Assembly (NCBI RefSeq): GCF_010093135.1
Contig: NZ_PDWK01000021.1
Coordinates: 1-45,206, forward strand
Direction: 5' to 3'
Length of the DNA: 45,206 nt
Origin: Pseudoxanthomonas taiwanensis
GTDB lineage: Bacteria > Pseudomonadota > Gammaproteobacteria > Xanthomonadales > Xanthomonadaceae
Position 1 is the first letter of the stretch. Every line of letters begins with the position of its first letter. The notes under the pieces are model-generated. The model ran no database searches and had not been told where the DNA came from. It saw only the letters and a program-made list of their open reading frames with translations. A program made the translations under genes and the position numbers. Of the stretch, positions 33,086-42,159 are shown piece after piece.

Positions 33086-33092
<7 letters not shown>
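33063..33092 (+). promoter_or_regulatory. Inverted repeat around ribosome site and GTG start
   Basis: CTGTCAC (33063-33069) and GTGACAG (33086-33092) are exact complements, 16 bases apart, enclosing the AGGAG ribosome site with the second arm covering the start codon. It could be an autoregulatory operator or an RNA hairpin limiting translation. TGTCAC recurs in the palindrome before the amyloid operon. Confidence 0.45.
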
Positions 33093-34393
<1,301 letters not shown>

Positions 34394-34427
34394 GCCCGCA
34401 GGGCGCGGCGCCGGCCGCGCGCCCGCC

Positions 34428-35807
34428 CTACAGCGTGTACGGCACCTTGAAGCCGAGGGTGAAGTCCGGCGCGTCCGGCGTAAGTCCGATGCCCAGCAAT
34501 CCGACCAGCGTGGCGTTCGGGCTGAGTGCATAGGTCACCCCCAGGTTGAACATGGCGGCGTTGGCGTCGCTGCCGATCACCTTGGTCCACGGGCCGCCAC
34601 GGTAACGGGTACGCGCCCGCGCCGAGAGGCGGTCGCTGAGCGAGATGCTCAGGCTGGTGCGCTCGTTGAAGGCGAAGGCCACGCCGGCGCCGAAGTAGTA
34701 GGAGTTGCCGAGCTTGACGTCGCCCGGGTTGACCGTGACCGGGTTGTTGTCGATGTCGTCGAAGCTGCCGCGCTTGGAATAGGTCATGCCGGCGTTGGCG
34801 AACAGGATCGCCGGGTCGGAGGTCTTGACCGCCGACAGGCCCACGCTGGCCTGCCACACGCCGTTGCCGGTGGGCTGCTCGTCCGGTACCGCGAAGCGGA
34901 TGAAGTCGTCGTCGTCGCGCTCGAGCACGGTCCACGGGATGCCATAGGGCTCGCGCCCGGTCGGCGCGGTGATGCCGACGTTGAGCACGGTGTCCGGGCG
35001 CCAGCCGCGCTCGTTGAACAGGCGGACGTTGGCGCTGGCGGTGATGTCGCCCAGGCCGTGGCCGCTGGAGTGCTCCTGGGCGATGGCCGCCGCCGCGCCG
35101 CCGGCGCCGCCCTTCTGGTACACGGTCTTGCGCGCGATGTAGGGCACGTCCAGGTTGAGGGTCAGGCGCGGGCTCACGCCCCAGCGCAGGCCGGCGTTGT
35201 AGCTGAGGGTGTCCGACTCGACGTTCTCGATGGCGATGTTGCCCAGGAAGATCGCGTCCAGCGCCAGGAAGCCGTTGAGGGTCAGCTGCTTGCGGTCGTA
35301 TCGGTTGTAGGTCAGGCCGTTCTCGAAAACCACGCGCTGGTCGAACAGGGTGCGGGTCTGCTCCTTCACGTCGGTCACGCTGCGGCTCATCTCCTGGCGC
35401 GCGCGCTCGGCGTCGTCGGCGGTGCCGGCGTAGCCCTCCGGCGGCCGGGCCGGAGCCTGCGGCTGGGCCGGCTCGGGGCGCGGGGTCTGCGCCGCCGGCG
35501 CGGCGGGCGCCGCCGGCTGGGCCGGGGCCGGCACGGTGGCGGCCGCCGCCTTGCCCGGCAGGCGGGCCTGCAGCGCCTGCACCTGCATGTCCAGCTCGCG
35601 CAGGCGGCGCACGTCCTGGGCGTAGGCCTCCTTCAGCGCGGCCAGCTGCTCGGTGAGCCTGCGCAGCTCGGCCTCGTCCTCCGGCGTCACGGGCGCCGGC
35701 GCGGGCGGTGGCGGCTGCTGCGCCAGCACCGGCGGCGCACAGGCCACCAGCAGCACGGCGGCGGCCAGGCGGGAGGGACGGGGCGCGAAGCGGGCTCGGA
35801 TACGCAC
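34428..35807 (-). CDS. fapF: FapF-like amyloid exporter (coiled coil plus beta-barrel)
   Basis: The roughly 459-residue protein has a signal peptide, a coiled coil of about 40 residues (DEAELRRLTEQLAALKEAY onward), a Pro/Ala-rich linker of about 40, and a beta-barrel of about 300 residues ending in FTLGFKVPYTL. This is the architecture of FapF, the trimeric outer-membrane pore that exports amyloid subunits. The GTG at 35807 is chosen because AAGGAG lies six bases before it; a TTG at 35813 touches the ribosome site. It starts 15 bases after the FapE-like stop and ends the operon. A generic outer-membrane transporter is the alternative. Confidence 0.78.
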   Translation of the reverse strand: MRIRARFAPRPSRLAAAVLLVACAPPVLAQQPPPPAPAPVTPEDEAELRRLTEQLAALKEAYAQDVRRLRELDMQVQALQARLPGKAAAATVPAPAQPAAPAAPAAQTPRPEPAQPQAPARPPEGYAGTADDAERARQEMSRSVTDVKEQTRTLFDQRVVFENGLTYNRYDRKQLTLNGFLALDAIFLGNIAIENVESDTLSYNAGLRWGVSPRLTLNLDVPYIARKTVYQKGGAGGAAAAIAQEHSSGHGLGDITASANVRLFNERGWRPDTVLNVGITAPTGREPYGIPWTVLERDDDDFIRFAVPDEQPTGNGVWQASVGLSAVKTSDPAILFANAGMTYSKRGSFDDIDNNPVTVNPGDVKLGNSYYFGAGVAFAFNERTSLSISLSDRLSARARTRYRGGPWTKVIGSDANAAMFNLGVTYALSPNATLVGLLGIGLTPDAPDFTLGFKVPYTL

Positions 35808-35822
35808 AGGCAACTCCTTTGC

Positions 35823-36611
35823 TCAGTAACCGGCGGGCAGGCCGCGGCTCAGGGCGATGGCCTGGGCCACGTTCTGCCCAACGATACTGCGTCCGGGCAG
35901 CGGTTGCCTGGCCACGTCCAGCTCCATCCAGTTGCTGGCCGCCTGGCCGTCGGCCGCCAGCTGGATGCTCTGGCCCATGCCGCTGGTGCCGATCCATTGC
36001 TGCACCGCACCCTGGCCGTCGATCTGCAGCAGCACCCGCGCCGCCTGTCCGTCGAGGGTGGCGGTGGCCTGCATGCCGTCGACGCTCTGCTGCGCCGACA
36101 GCGCCTGCACGCCGCCGGCCGGCGGCGCCTCGCCGGCGGCCAGCCGGCGCACGCGCACGTCGGCCTGGTTGGCGGCCACGTTGCCGTCGCCGGCGACCTG
36201 CACGCTCTGCACCATGCCGTTGACGTTGGCCAAGCCGGCGGCATCCACGGTGCGCTGGCCGGACGACGCCGGCGGCAGCGGCGCGTCGGCGGCGGTGATG
36301 CTCACGTGCGGCTGGAAGGTGACCTGCGGCTGGCGCGGGTCGCGCACGTCCACGCCCATGTGCACGCGCGCCTGCAGCTGGCCGGCCTGGGTCACCCAGC
36401 GCGACACCATGGTCACGCCGAACCAGGCCACCTGGTCGACGCCGACGGTGTAGCGGCCGCGCATGGCGCCCAGCTCCGCGTCGCTGAGCTCGGTCAGTCC
36501 GCGGGCGGGCCTGGGGGTCTCCTGCGCCATCCCGGGCAGCGCGGCGGCCAGCATCCCGAAGGCCAGCCCGGCGCCGCAGGCGCGCAGGAGGAAAACCGGT
36601 GTGCCGTTCAT
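35823..36611 (-). CDS. fapE: FapE-like secreted protein
   Basis: The 262-residue protein has a signal peptide (to about residue 30) followed by TELSDAELGAMRGRYTVG (40-57). It has Leu at -12, Glu at -8, Leu at -7, Met at -4 and Gly at -2 relative to R53, the spacing of double-glycine-type leaders. The rest is beta-rich and Gln/Ala/Gly-rich (MVQSVQVAGDGNVAANQADV, GQSIQLAADGQAASNWMELD). The ATG at 36611 follows AAGGAG. Position between the C39 peptidase and the exporter matches fapE, a minor fibre component. Family membership rests mainly on gene order. Confidence 0.65.
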   Translation of the reverse strand: MNGTPVFLLRACGAGLAFGMLAAALPGMAQETPRPARGLTELSDAELGAMRGRYTVGVDQVAWFGVTMVSRWVTQAGQLQARVHMGVDVRDPRQPQVTFQPHVSITAADAPLPPASSGQRTVDAAGLANVNGMVQSVQVAGDGNVAANQADVRVRRLAAGEAPPAGGVQALSAQQSVDGMQATATLDGQAARVLLQIDGQGAVQQWIGTSGMGQSIQLAADGQAASNWMELDVARQPLPGRSIVGQNVAQAIALSRGLPAGY

Positions 36612-36624
36612 GGCAGGACTCCTT

Positions 36625-37326
36625 TCAGAACAGGTCGGCATGGGTGAAGCCGAAGTCCAGCAGCTCCGCGTCCGTGAGCGGGCTGTGCGCATACATGGCT
36701 CGCGCACTGGGCTTGCTGCTGGGTTGCAGCAGTACCGTGTTGCGGTCGAAATCGCTGCCGATGACCACGAACACCGCGCGCGAGGGCCAGGCCTGCAGGA
36801 ACTCCTCCAGCGGCAGCACGCGGTTGCCCAGGATCGGATCGGCCACCTCGACCATGTCGCCGCGCACCTGCTTGAGCACGACGAAATGGCGGAAACCGCG
36901 CACGTCCATCAGCACCAGGCCGGGCACGCGCAGCGTGCGCAGGCGCGCCTCGTCCACCCGGTAGCCGCGCCCGCGCATTCCCAGGGACTCGACGTAGCGC
37001 TTGATGTCCAGCAGCGAGAAGCCACGCTCGCGCACGATCTCCGGGTCGGAGACGGCGAGCATGCCCTCGATGACGGTGTCCTCGTCGGCATCCAGGTGGT
37101 AGGCGTAGCGCAGGATGGTGGCCAGCGCGGCCGCGCCGCAGCTGTAGTCGTTCTTCTGCCTGACCAGGTGGCGGAAGCGCGCGTCGTGCATGCTCTCCAC
37201 CTGCGTGGTGTACAGGGCGCCATTGGGCAGCACGCCGGTGAAGGCCACCTCGGCGGCGCGCGCGCCCGCAGCCGTGCCTTCCAGGCACAGCAGGCAGGTC
37301 GAGAGCGCGAAGGCGGTGGTGCGCAT
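36625..37326 (-). CDS. fapD: C39-family cysteine peptidase, FapD-like
   Basis: The 233-residue protein has a signal peptide and a papain-like C39 domain with the catalytic Cys63 in QKNDYSCGAAALATILR, His147 in GFRHFVVLKQV and Asp163 in ADPILGNRV. C39 peptidases cut after double-glycine-type leaders; in the fap system FapD is needed for export of the subunits. Unlike bacteriocin exporters, no ABC transporter domain is attached. The C-terminus carries PLTDAELLDFGF, resembling the leader motif of its neighbours without a Gly-Gly site. The ATG at 37326 has AGGGGA upstream. Confidence 0.85.
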   Translation of the reverse strand: MRTTAFALSTCLLCLEGTAAGARAAEVAFTGVLPNGALYTTQVESMHDARFRHLVRQKNDYSCGAAALATILRYAYHLDADEDTVIEGMLAVSDPEIVRERGFSLLDIKRYVESLGMRGRGYRVDEARLRTLRVPGLVLMDVRGFRHFVVLKQVRGDMVEVADPILGNRVLPLEEFLQAWPSRAVFVVIGSDFDRNTVLLQPSSKPSARAMYAHSPLTDAELLDFGFTHADLF

Positions 37327-37366
37327 GGTGGTCCCCTGCGGTCGTCGGCATCCGGTACAGCGAGAA

Positions 37367-37433
37367 GGCGTCCCGCCCCGCGGGGGAGGGCGGGGCGGGA
37401 CGCCGTGGGTACCGGTCACGTCCAGTGACCGGT
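37367..37433 (-). promoter_or_regulatory. Two strong hairpins between fapC-like and fapD-like genes
   Basis: In transcript order come a 9-bp stem, ACCGGTCAC/GTGACCGGT (37411-37419 and 37425-37433), and a 15-bp stem, GGCGTCCCGCCCCGC and its complement (37367-37381 and 37390-37404). No T-run follows, so a stabilising or attenuating element is more likely than full termination. It would favour high levels of the upstream amyloid subunit mRNA. Confidence 0.7.
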
Positions 37434-37464
37434 GTTCACCCGGTCATCCCCAGAGGGATGCGGC

Positions 37465-38892
37465 TCACTCGCCGCCGTTGCCGCCGCCACCGCCGCCGGC
37501 ACCCGGCTGGGCCACGGCCATGGACAGGCTGTTGGCCTGCAGGTTGCCGGTGCCCGCGGCGACGTTCACGCCGATGTTGCCGCTGGCGCCGCTGAACGCC
37601 GAACCGGACAGGCTGGCGCTGTTGTACGCCGCGGCCACGACGGTGTTGCTCGAGTACAGCACCGTACCGCTCAGGTTGGCCTCCAGCTCGGCCGTGCCCA
37701 TCTCCTCGAACGCCAGGGTGCCGGACTCCTCGGTGTCGAAGGCGATGCCGCCCACGCCCGGACGGTTCGGGTTCTCCACGGCGTTCTGGATGTCGGCGTC
37801 CATGTCGATGTGGCCGGTGGTGGTGCCGTTGGTGTGCGGCAGCGCGCCACTCCAGGTATCCAGATAGAAGTTGTCCATCTGGTACGCCGCGCCGGAACCC
37901 TCGTAGGTGCCGGTGCCGGTGGACGAGGTGGTGCCGTCCACGGTGCCGCTGAGCTGGATCTGCAGCGTCTCGTAGACCTCGCGGGTCAACGGCGCGTTGC
38001 TGACCGTGTTGCCCGCGGAGATCTGGTTCGAGCTGACCGAGGCGGTCGCGTAGGCGGAGGTCGCCACCGAGGCGGCCAGCGCGTTCTTCTGCTCGTTGTT
38101 GTTGCCCGAGGCGACGTTCACGCCGATGTTGCCGGTGGCACCGGAGAACGCCCCGCCGGCAATGGCCGCGTCGTTGGTCACGCCCACGTTGGAGGTCCAG
38201 TTGCCGCCACCCTGCTGGTTGACGAACACCTCGGCATCGGCCACGCCGAAGGCGAAGCTGGCATCGGCCGCCGACAGCGCCGCGGCGTTGTCCTGGACGT
38301 TGTTGTCACCGGCGCCCACGTTGAACTGCAGGTTGCCGGACGCGCCCGAGGCGGCATCGCCACGCAGCGAGGCCTCGTTGGTCAGCTCCTCGTTGGCGGC
38401 GCGGTTGCCGGAGACCAGCTGGCGGTTGTCGACCACGGCGATGGCGGCCGAGTCGACCTCGATGTCGCCGCTGATGGTCGGATCACCACTGAAGTTCACG
38501 TCGGAGGTCAGCGACAGGCTCTTGCGCAGGCTGACCGAGACGTTGTGCTCGTCGCGCTCGATGTTGGAGTCCACGTCCACCTGCTCGTCGTGGCGGACGG
38601 TGGTCTGGTGGTTGGTGTACGCCTCGTCGTGGAGGTACCGCTCGGTGTTCTCGTAGCTGTCGGCGTAGTCGATGTCGACGTTGACGTCCTTGTTCAGGGC
38701 GACGTCCACGTTCGTGTTGAACTCGTTATTGACGGTATTGTTGAGTTCGTTGTTGACGGTGTTGTTGACCTCGTCGTTGATCGTCGAGTTCCACTCGAAG
38801 TTGATGTCCGGGCCGCTTCCGGCCTGGACGACCGACGCGTTGGCAGCGACGATGGCGACGGCGAGCACGCTCCACTTCAGGTTCCTTTTCAT
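37465..38892 (-). CDS. fapC: FapC-like major functional-amyloid subunit
   Basis: The 475-residue secreted protein has a signal peptide (1-24) and an Asn-rich head with tandem NNTVNNE units (about 40-58). It has three imperfect repeats at about 172-210, 240-278 and 424-462, sharing G-A-S-G-N-I-G-V-N-V-A-x-G-x-x-N-x-Q-x-N. Linkers of about 29 and 145 residues separate them. Three repeats with a short then a long linker is the FapC layout; the repeats form the fibre core. The C-terminus is Gly-rich (GGGGGGNGGE). Unlike the Pseudomonas proteins as I recall them, it has no Cys-x-x-Cys. Codons are richer in AT than in neighbouring genes because of the Asn content. Confidence 0.85.
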   Translation of the reverse strand: MKRNLKWSVLAVAIVAANASVVQAGSGPDINFEWNSTINDEVNNTVNNELNNTVNNEFNTNVDVALNKDVNVDIDYADSYENTERYLHDEAYTNHQTTVRHDEQVDVDSNIERDEHNVSVSLRKSLSLTSDVNFSGDPTISGDIEVDSAAIAVVDNRQLVSGNRAANEELTNEASLRGDAASGASGNLQFNVGAGDNNVQDNAAALSAADASFAFGVADAEVFVNQQGGGNWTSNVGVTNDAAIAGGAFSGATGNIGVNVASGNNNEQKNALAASVATSAYATASVSSNQISAGNTVSNAPLTREVYETLQIQLSGTVDGTTSSTGTGTYEGSGAAYQMDNFYLDTWSGALPHTNGTTTGHIDMDADIQNAVENPNRPGVGGIAFDTEESGTLAFEEMGTAELEANLSGTVLYSSNTVVAAAYNSASLSGSAFSGASGNIGVNVAAGTGNLQANSLSMAVAQPGAGGGGGGNGGE

Positions 38893-38947
38893 GGCTACTC
38901 TCTCTCTTCTTCCAACGTGATGGGAACACCTGCTCCCTTGCTCGCGG

Positions 38948-39562
38948 TCACGGCTGCACCGTCAGGGCCAGTCCATTGCCGACCCGGTTGGCCGATCCCG
39001 CGATCTGGTTCAGCTGCACGACCCCTTCGAACCCGCGCAAAGCCCCGACCTCCACCACGGCTTGCCGGGTGAGGGTCCTTCTTCCCGAGGGCGCGAAGAC
39101 GTCCTGCCGCTGTGCCGGCACGTGGTTGCCGCGGACCTTCAGTCCTGCTCCCCCGTGCGTGCCTGGTTGGCCGACGGCGGCGGACAGCGCGTTGACCTGG
39201 CTGTTGCCGCTGCCGCTGGCCTGGTTGATGGAAGCCAGCCCGGCGCCGCCGGACAGGGCCGAGCCGCCGACGACGGCGCTGGCTTCGGAAGGAAGGTCGT
39301 GGACCTGGCCCTGCTGCAGCTGGCGGGCGTCCACGTGGGCGGAAGCCTGCCGGCCGATCGCCAGGCCGCGCAGGTTGGCCTGCAGGTTGAGGTCGCCGGC
39401 CGCCTGGTTGACGGCGATGGCGCCGCTGGCCCCGGCCAGGGCACGGCCGTCGATGCGCGTGTCGGTCAGGTAACGCAGCATCGCGTCGTACTCGTCCGCC
39501 ACGGCCAGCGGGCTGGCACCCAGGGCCAGCATGAACAGGCAGGTACGGAACCCCGCGCTCAC
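38948..39562 (-). CDS. fapB: FapB-like minor amyloid subunit
   Basis: The 204-residue secreted protein has a signal peptide (1-22) and three repeats at about 36-69, 96-130 and 170-203, each with a V/I-N-Q-x-A/S-G-x-x-N-x-x-x-N core (AIAVNQAAGDLNLQANLRGL and relatives). They match the repeats of the next gene, and the size fits FapB, the proposed nucleator. It starts at GTG 39562, overlapping the TGA of the upstream gene by four bases, which suggests translational coupling. There is no Cys-x-x-Cys. Confidence 0.8.
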   Translation of the reverse strand: MSAGFRTCLFMLALGASPLAVADEYDAMLRYLTDTRIDGRALAGASGAIAVNQAAGDLNLQANLRGLAIGRQASAHVDARQLQQGQVHDLPSEASAVVGGSALSGGAGLASINQASGSGNSQVNALSAAVGQPGTHGGAGLKVRGNHVPAQRQDVFAPSGRRTLTRQAVVEVGALRGFEGVVQLNQIAGSANRVGNGLALTVQP

Positions 39563-40062
39563 GGCTTGCCTCCCCCCTGCGCCTGCGCGGCTCCGAACGG
39601 CAGCTGCGACAGGACGCCGGTGACCTGCGCGCCGATCCCGCGCGTGGTCTGGCCGATGACGCCGCCCCCGGCGCCACCCAGCGTGGCCGCGCCGCGCGTG
39701 GGCACCAGCGTGCCGCCCTGGCCCTGGTCGAACACGCCGTCCAGAGCCTGGCGGGTCATGCGCGCCGGCAGCGGACCGTCGGCGTGCACGCGCTGGCCGG
39801 TGGACATGCCGGCGAAGTCCTCGTCACTCAGCTCGCCGGTGCCCAGCACGTAGGCCACTTCGCGGCGGGGCGTGGGGTCGACGATCAGCGCCGTCGAAGG
39901 CGGCGCCGGGCGGTAGGCCGGGCGCGCGTTGACGTCACGCAGCAGCACCATCTCCCCGTGGCTGGGATGCACGGCGATGTGCGCGTCGGCCGCGTGCAGG
40001 CGCGGCGCCGCGGCCAGGAGTGCCGTTCCAGCAACGATCAGCAACAGGTGATGGCGTGGCAT
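39559..40062 (-). CDS. fapA: FapA-like first protein of the amyloid operon
   Basis: The 167-residue secreted protein has a signal peptide (to about residue 24). It carries GELSDEDFAGMSTGQ at 76-90, with Leu, Asp, Phe and Met at the -12, -8, -7 and -4 positions of a double-glycine-type leader ending at G89. The C-terminal half is Gly/Thr-rich. In Pseudomonas FapA is a chaperone-like protein for the subunits; assignment here is by position as first gene and size. The ATG at 40062 has AGGTG upstream and lies about 25 bases after the predicted sigma-54 start site. Confidence 0.65.
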   Translation of the reverse strand: MPRHHLLLIVAGTALLAAAPRLHAADAHIAVHPSHGEMVLLRDVNARPAYRPAPPSTALIVDPTPRREVAYVLGTGELSDEDFAGMSTGQRVHADGPLPARMTRQALDGVFDQGQGGTLVPTRGAATLGGAGGGVIGQTTRGIGAQVTGVLSQLPFGAAQAQGGGKP

Positions 40063-40097
40063 GTTCGTGCACCTGGGTGGGAGGCCGGAACCTCGTC

Positions 40098-40113
40098 GCA
40101 CGCTTCATGCCAA
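40098..40113 (-). promoter_or_regulatory. Sigma-54 (-24/-12) promoter of the amyloid operon
   Basis: On the minus strand TTGGCATGAAGCGTGC has GG and GC exactly ten bases apart and agrees with TGGCAYRNNNNYTGC at nearly every position. The start would fall near 40087, 25 bases before the first ATG. Confidence 0.75.
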
Positions 40114-40167
40114 GAGGAAAAACCCAGCAAAACCAATAGGTTGTGCCGTTTCGCCGGACGCCTGCGG

Positions 40168-40183
40168 TGTCACGGGTGTAACA
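40168..40183. promoter_or_regulatory. Palindrome upstream of sigma-54 promoter, candidate enhancer site
   Basis: TGTCACGGGTGTAACA is a 16-bp dyad with one mismatched pair. It lies about 80-95 bases upstream of the predicted start, the usual place for a sigma-54 activator. Between it and the promoter is an unusually AT-rich stretch (40112-40146). Confidence 0.5.
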
Positions 40184-40360
40184 GCGCCGCGGTGCGGGCA
40201 CGCGCCGGCCTGCTTGAAAGCCTTGTCACGGCTGGCTCCCGCGGGGTGTTGCAGGTCCGATACACCGCCTGCAACGGTTTACGCCGCCGGCCCCCTCCGG
40301 AACCGGCGCCGCCGCCGTTCGCGCCCCCTGCTCCGTGGTACGGTCGGCCCGGTCGCCGCC

Positions 40361-40366
40361 TAGAAT
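40361..40366 (+). promoter_or_regulatory. Candidate -10 box (TAGAAT) of cardiolipin synthase
   Basis: TAGAAT ends seven bases before the ATG at 40374, so transcription from it would give a leaderless or nearly leaderless mRNA. Confidence 0.5.
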
Positions 40367-40373
40367 CGGCCCC

Positions 40374-41819
40374 ATGCCTGACCTGCTGGTTTCCGCCTGG
40401 GAGTGGCTGCGCGCCACTCCCCACCTGGGGCTCTACCTGCTGCTCGCCTGGCTGGGCTACGTGCTCTGGCTGGGCATCTGGATCGTGCTGCAGAAGCGCG
40501 AGCCGGTGGCCACGCTGAGCTGGCTGCTGGCGCTGGCCACGCTGCCCTACCTCGGCTTCCTGGTCTATTTTCTGTTCGGTCCGCAGCGCATCCGGCGGCA
40601 GCGCCTGCGGCGCGGCCGCTCGCGCACCACCCTGGACCAGGCGGTGCCTTCGGCCGGCGGCGATCCGATCGCGGTGGAACTGGCCCGGCTGGGCCAGGCG
40701 GCCACCGGCCTGCCGCCGTCCACCGCCACCTCGGCCCGCTGGCTGGTGGACGGCCACGCCACCTATGCCGCGCTGGAGGAGGCCATCGCCGGCGCGCGCC
40801 ACCACGTCCACCTGGAGTACTACATCTGGGAGCCGGACCGCACCGGGCAGCGCCTGCTGGCGCTGCTGGCCGAGCGTGCCCGCGCCGGCGTTCGGATTCG
40901 GCTGCTGCTGGACGCGGTGGGCTCCTCACGCCTGCGCCACCGCCACCTGCTGCCGCTGCTGGACGCAGGCGGCGAGGTCGGCTGGTTCCACCCCACCCGC
41001 CTCCGCCCGTTCACCCGGCCCTGGCTCAACCTGCGCACCCACCGCAAGATCGTGGTGGTGGACGGCCTGACCGGCTTCACCGGCGGGATCAACATCACCG
41101 ACGCCCAGGACGAGACGCTGGATCCGCGCGCCTACCGCGACCTGCACCTGCGCGTGGAGGGCCAGGTGGTGCGCAGCCTGCAGCTGGTCTTCATGGAGGA
41201 CTGGGTGTACGCGGCCGGCTGCGACCCGCGCGACTTCAACCAGCCCGGCTACTGGCCCAAGGCCGTGCCCGGCCCGATCCCGGCGCAGCTGCTGGTCTCG
41301 GGTCCGGACTCGAGCTGGGAGTCCATCCACCGGATGTACGTGGGCGCGATCCACGAGGCACGCCGGCGGGGGTGGCTGGCCACGCCGTACTTCGTGCCCG
41401 GCGAGGCCGCGCGCATGGCCCTGACCTCGGCCGCACTGGGCGGGCTGGGCGTGCGCCTGCTGGGGCCGCGCCGCTGCGACTCGCTGCTGGGGACCCTGGC
41501 CGCGCGCTCCTACTTCGACGAGCTGCTGGCCGCCGGGGGGAAGGTATACGAGTACGGCCCGCGCATGATCCACACCAAGGCGCTGCTGGTGGACGAGGAG
41601 CTGTGCATGGTCGGCAGCGCCAACTTCGACCACCGCAGTTTCCGGCTCAACTTCGAGGCCTCGCTGCTGCTGCGCGACCGCGGCAGCTGCGCATCGCTGG
41701 AGGCCCTGCTGGAGCAGAAGTTTTCCGCCGCCACGCCGGTGCGTGCCGACCGCCCGGCCGGGCTGTGGCGCCACCGCCTGCCGGAGGCCTTCGCCCGCCT
41801 GCTGTCGCCGCTGCTCTAG
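40374..41819 (+). CDS. cls: Cardiolipin synthase (phospholipase D type)
   Basis: The 481-residue inner-membrane enzyme joins two phosphatidylglycerols into cardiolipin and glycerol. Two N-terminal transmembrane helices (about 14-36 and 43-66) precede two phospholipase D domains, with HKD motifs H223-R-K225 in THRKIVVVDG and H400-T-K402-x4-D407 in IHTKALLVDEE. Length fits the ClsA type. The ATG at 40374 lies seven bases after a TAGAAT box. It is divergent from the amyloid operon. Confidence 0.93.
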   Translation: MPDLLVSAWEWLRATPHLGLYLLLAWLGYVLWLGIWIVLQKREPVATLSWLLALATLPYLGFLVYFLFGPQRIRRQRLRRGRSRTTLDQAVPSAGGDPIAVELARLGQAATGLPPSTATSARWLVDGHATYAALEEAIAGARHHVHLEYYIWEPDRTGQRLLALLAERARAGVRIRLLLDAVGSSRLRHRHLLPLLDAGGEVGWFHPTRLRPFTRPWLNLRTHRKIVVVDGLTGFTGGINITDAQDETLDPRAYRDLHLRVEGQVVRSLQLVFMEDWVYAAGCDPRDFNQPGYWPKAVPGPIPAQLLVSGPDSSWESIHRMYVGAIHEARRRGWLATPYFVPGEAARMALTSAALGGLGVRLLGPRRCDSLLGTLAARSYFDELLAAGGKVYEYGPRMIHTKALLVDEELCMVGSANFDHRSFRLNFEASLLLRDRGSCASLEALLEQKFSAATPVRADRPAGLWRHRLPEAFARLLSPLL

Positions 41820-41883
41820 GCCGCTGTCCCGCGGCGCGCGGACGCGGCATCATTGGCCGGTCCCTCCTGCCGGGGAGATCCGC

Positions 41884-42159
41884 ATGCATTGGCTCTACCT
41901 GCTGGCCGCCGTCCTGACCCTGGCGGTGGCGATGACCACCCCCCATGCCTGGGTGCTGGCCCTGGCCCTGCTGGCCACCGTGGTGCTGGTCGGCCTCTGG
42001 ATCCGCGGCTGGTACCTGGAGAAGGCCGGCAGCCGCGACGAGCTGGCCATGATCGATCCGGCCGAGCTGCGGCGGCTGCGCGAGCTGGCCGAGGCCCGGC
42101 GCCGCGCCGCCGGGGAAGGCCGGGCCGCCGGCGACGACGTGCAACCGCCGCCCGCATGA
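41884..42159 (+). CDS. Small membrane protein of unknown function
   Basis: The 91-residue protein has two hydrophobic segments (about 2-20 and 25-43) followed by a charged helix rich in Arg, Glu and Ala ([16 protein letters not shown]), probably cytosolic. It is not recognised. The ATG at 41884 has GGGGAGA upstream. Its TGA overlaps the pdxJ ATG (ATGA at 42156-42159), so it is translationally coupled to pdxJ. Confidence 0.75.
   Translation: MHWLYLLAAVLTLAVAMTTPHAWVLALALLATVVLVGLWIRGWYLEKAGSRDELAMIDPAELRRLRELAEARRRAAGEGRAAGDDVQPPPA

Noticed and set aside
37465-39562. Curli (csg) or trimeric autotransporter adhesin identity for the repeat proteins
   Set aside because: There are no CsgA-type repeats, csgG or YadA anchor; repeat layout, C39 peptidase and exporter fit Fap instead.
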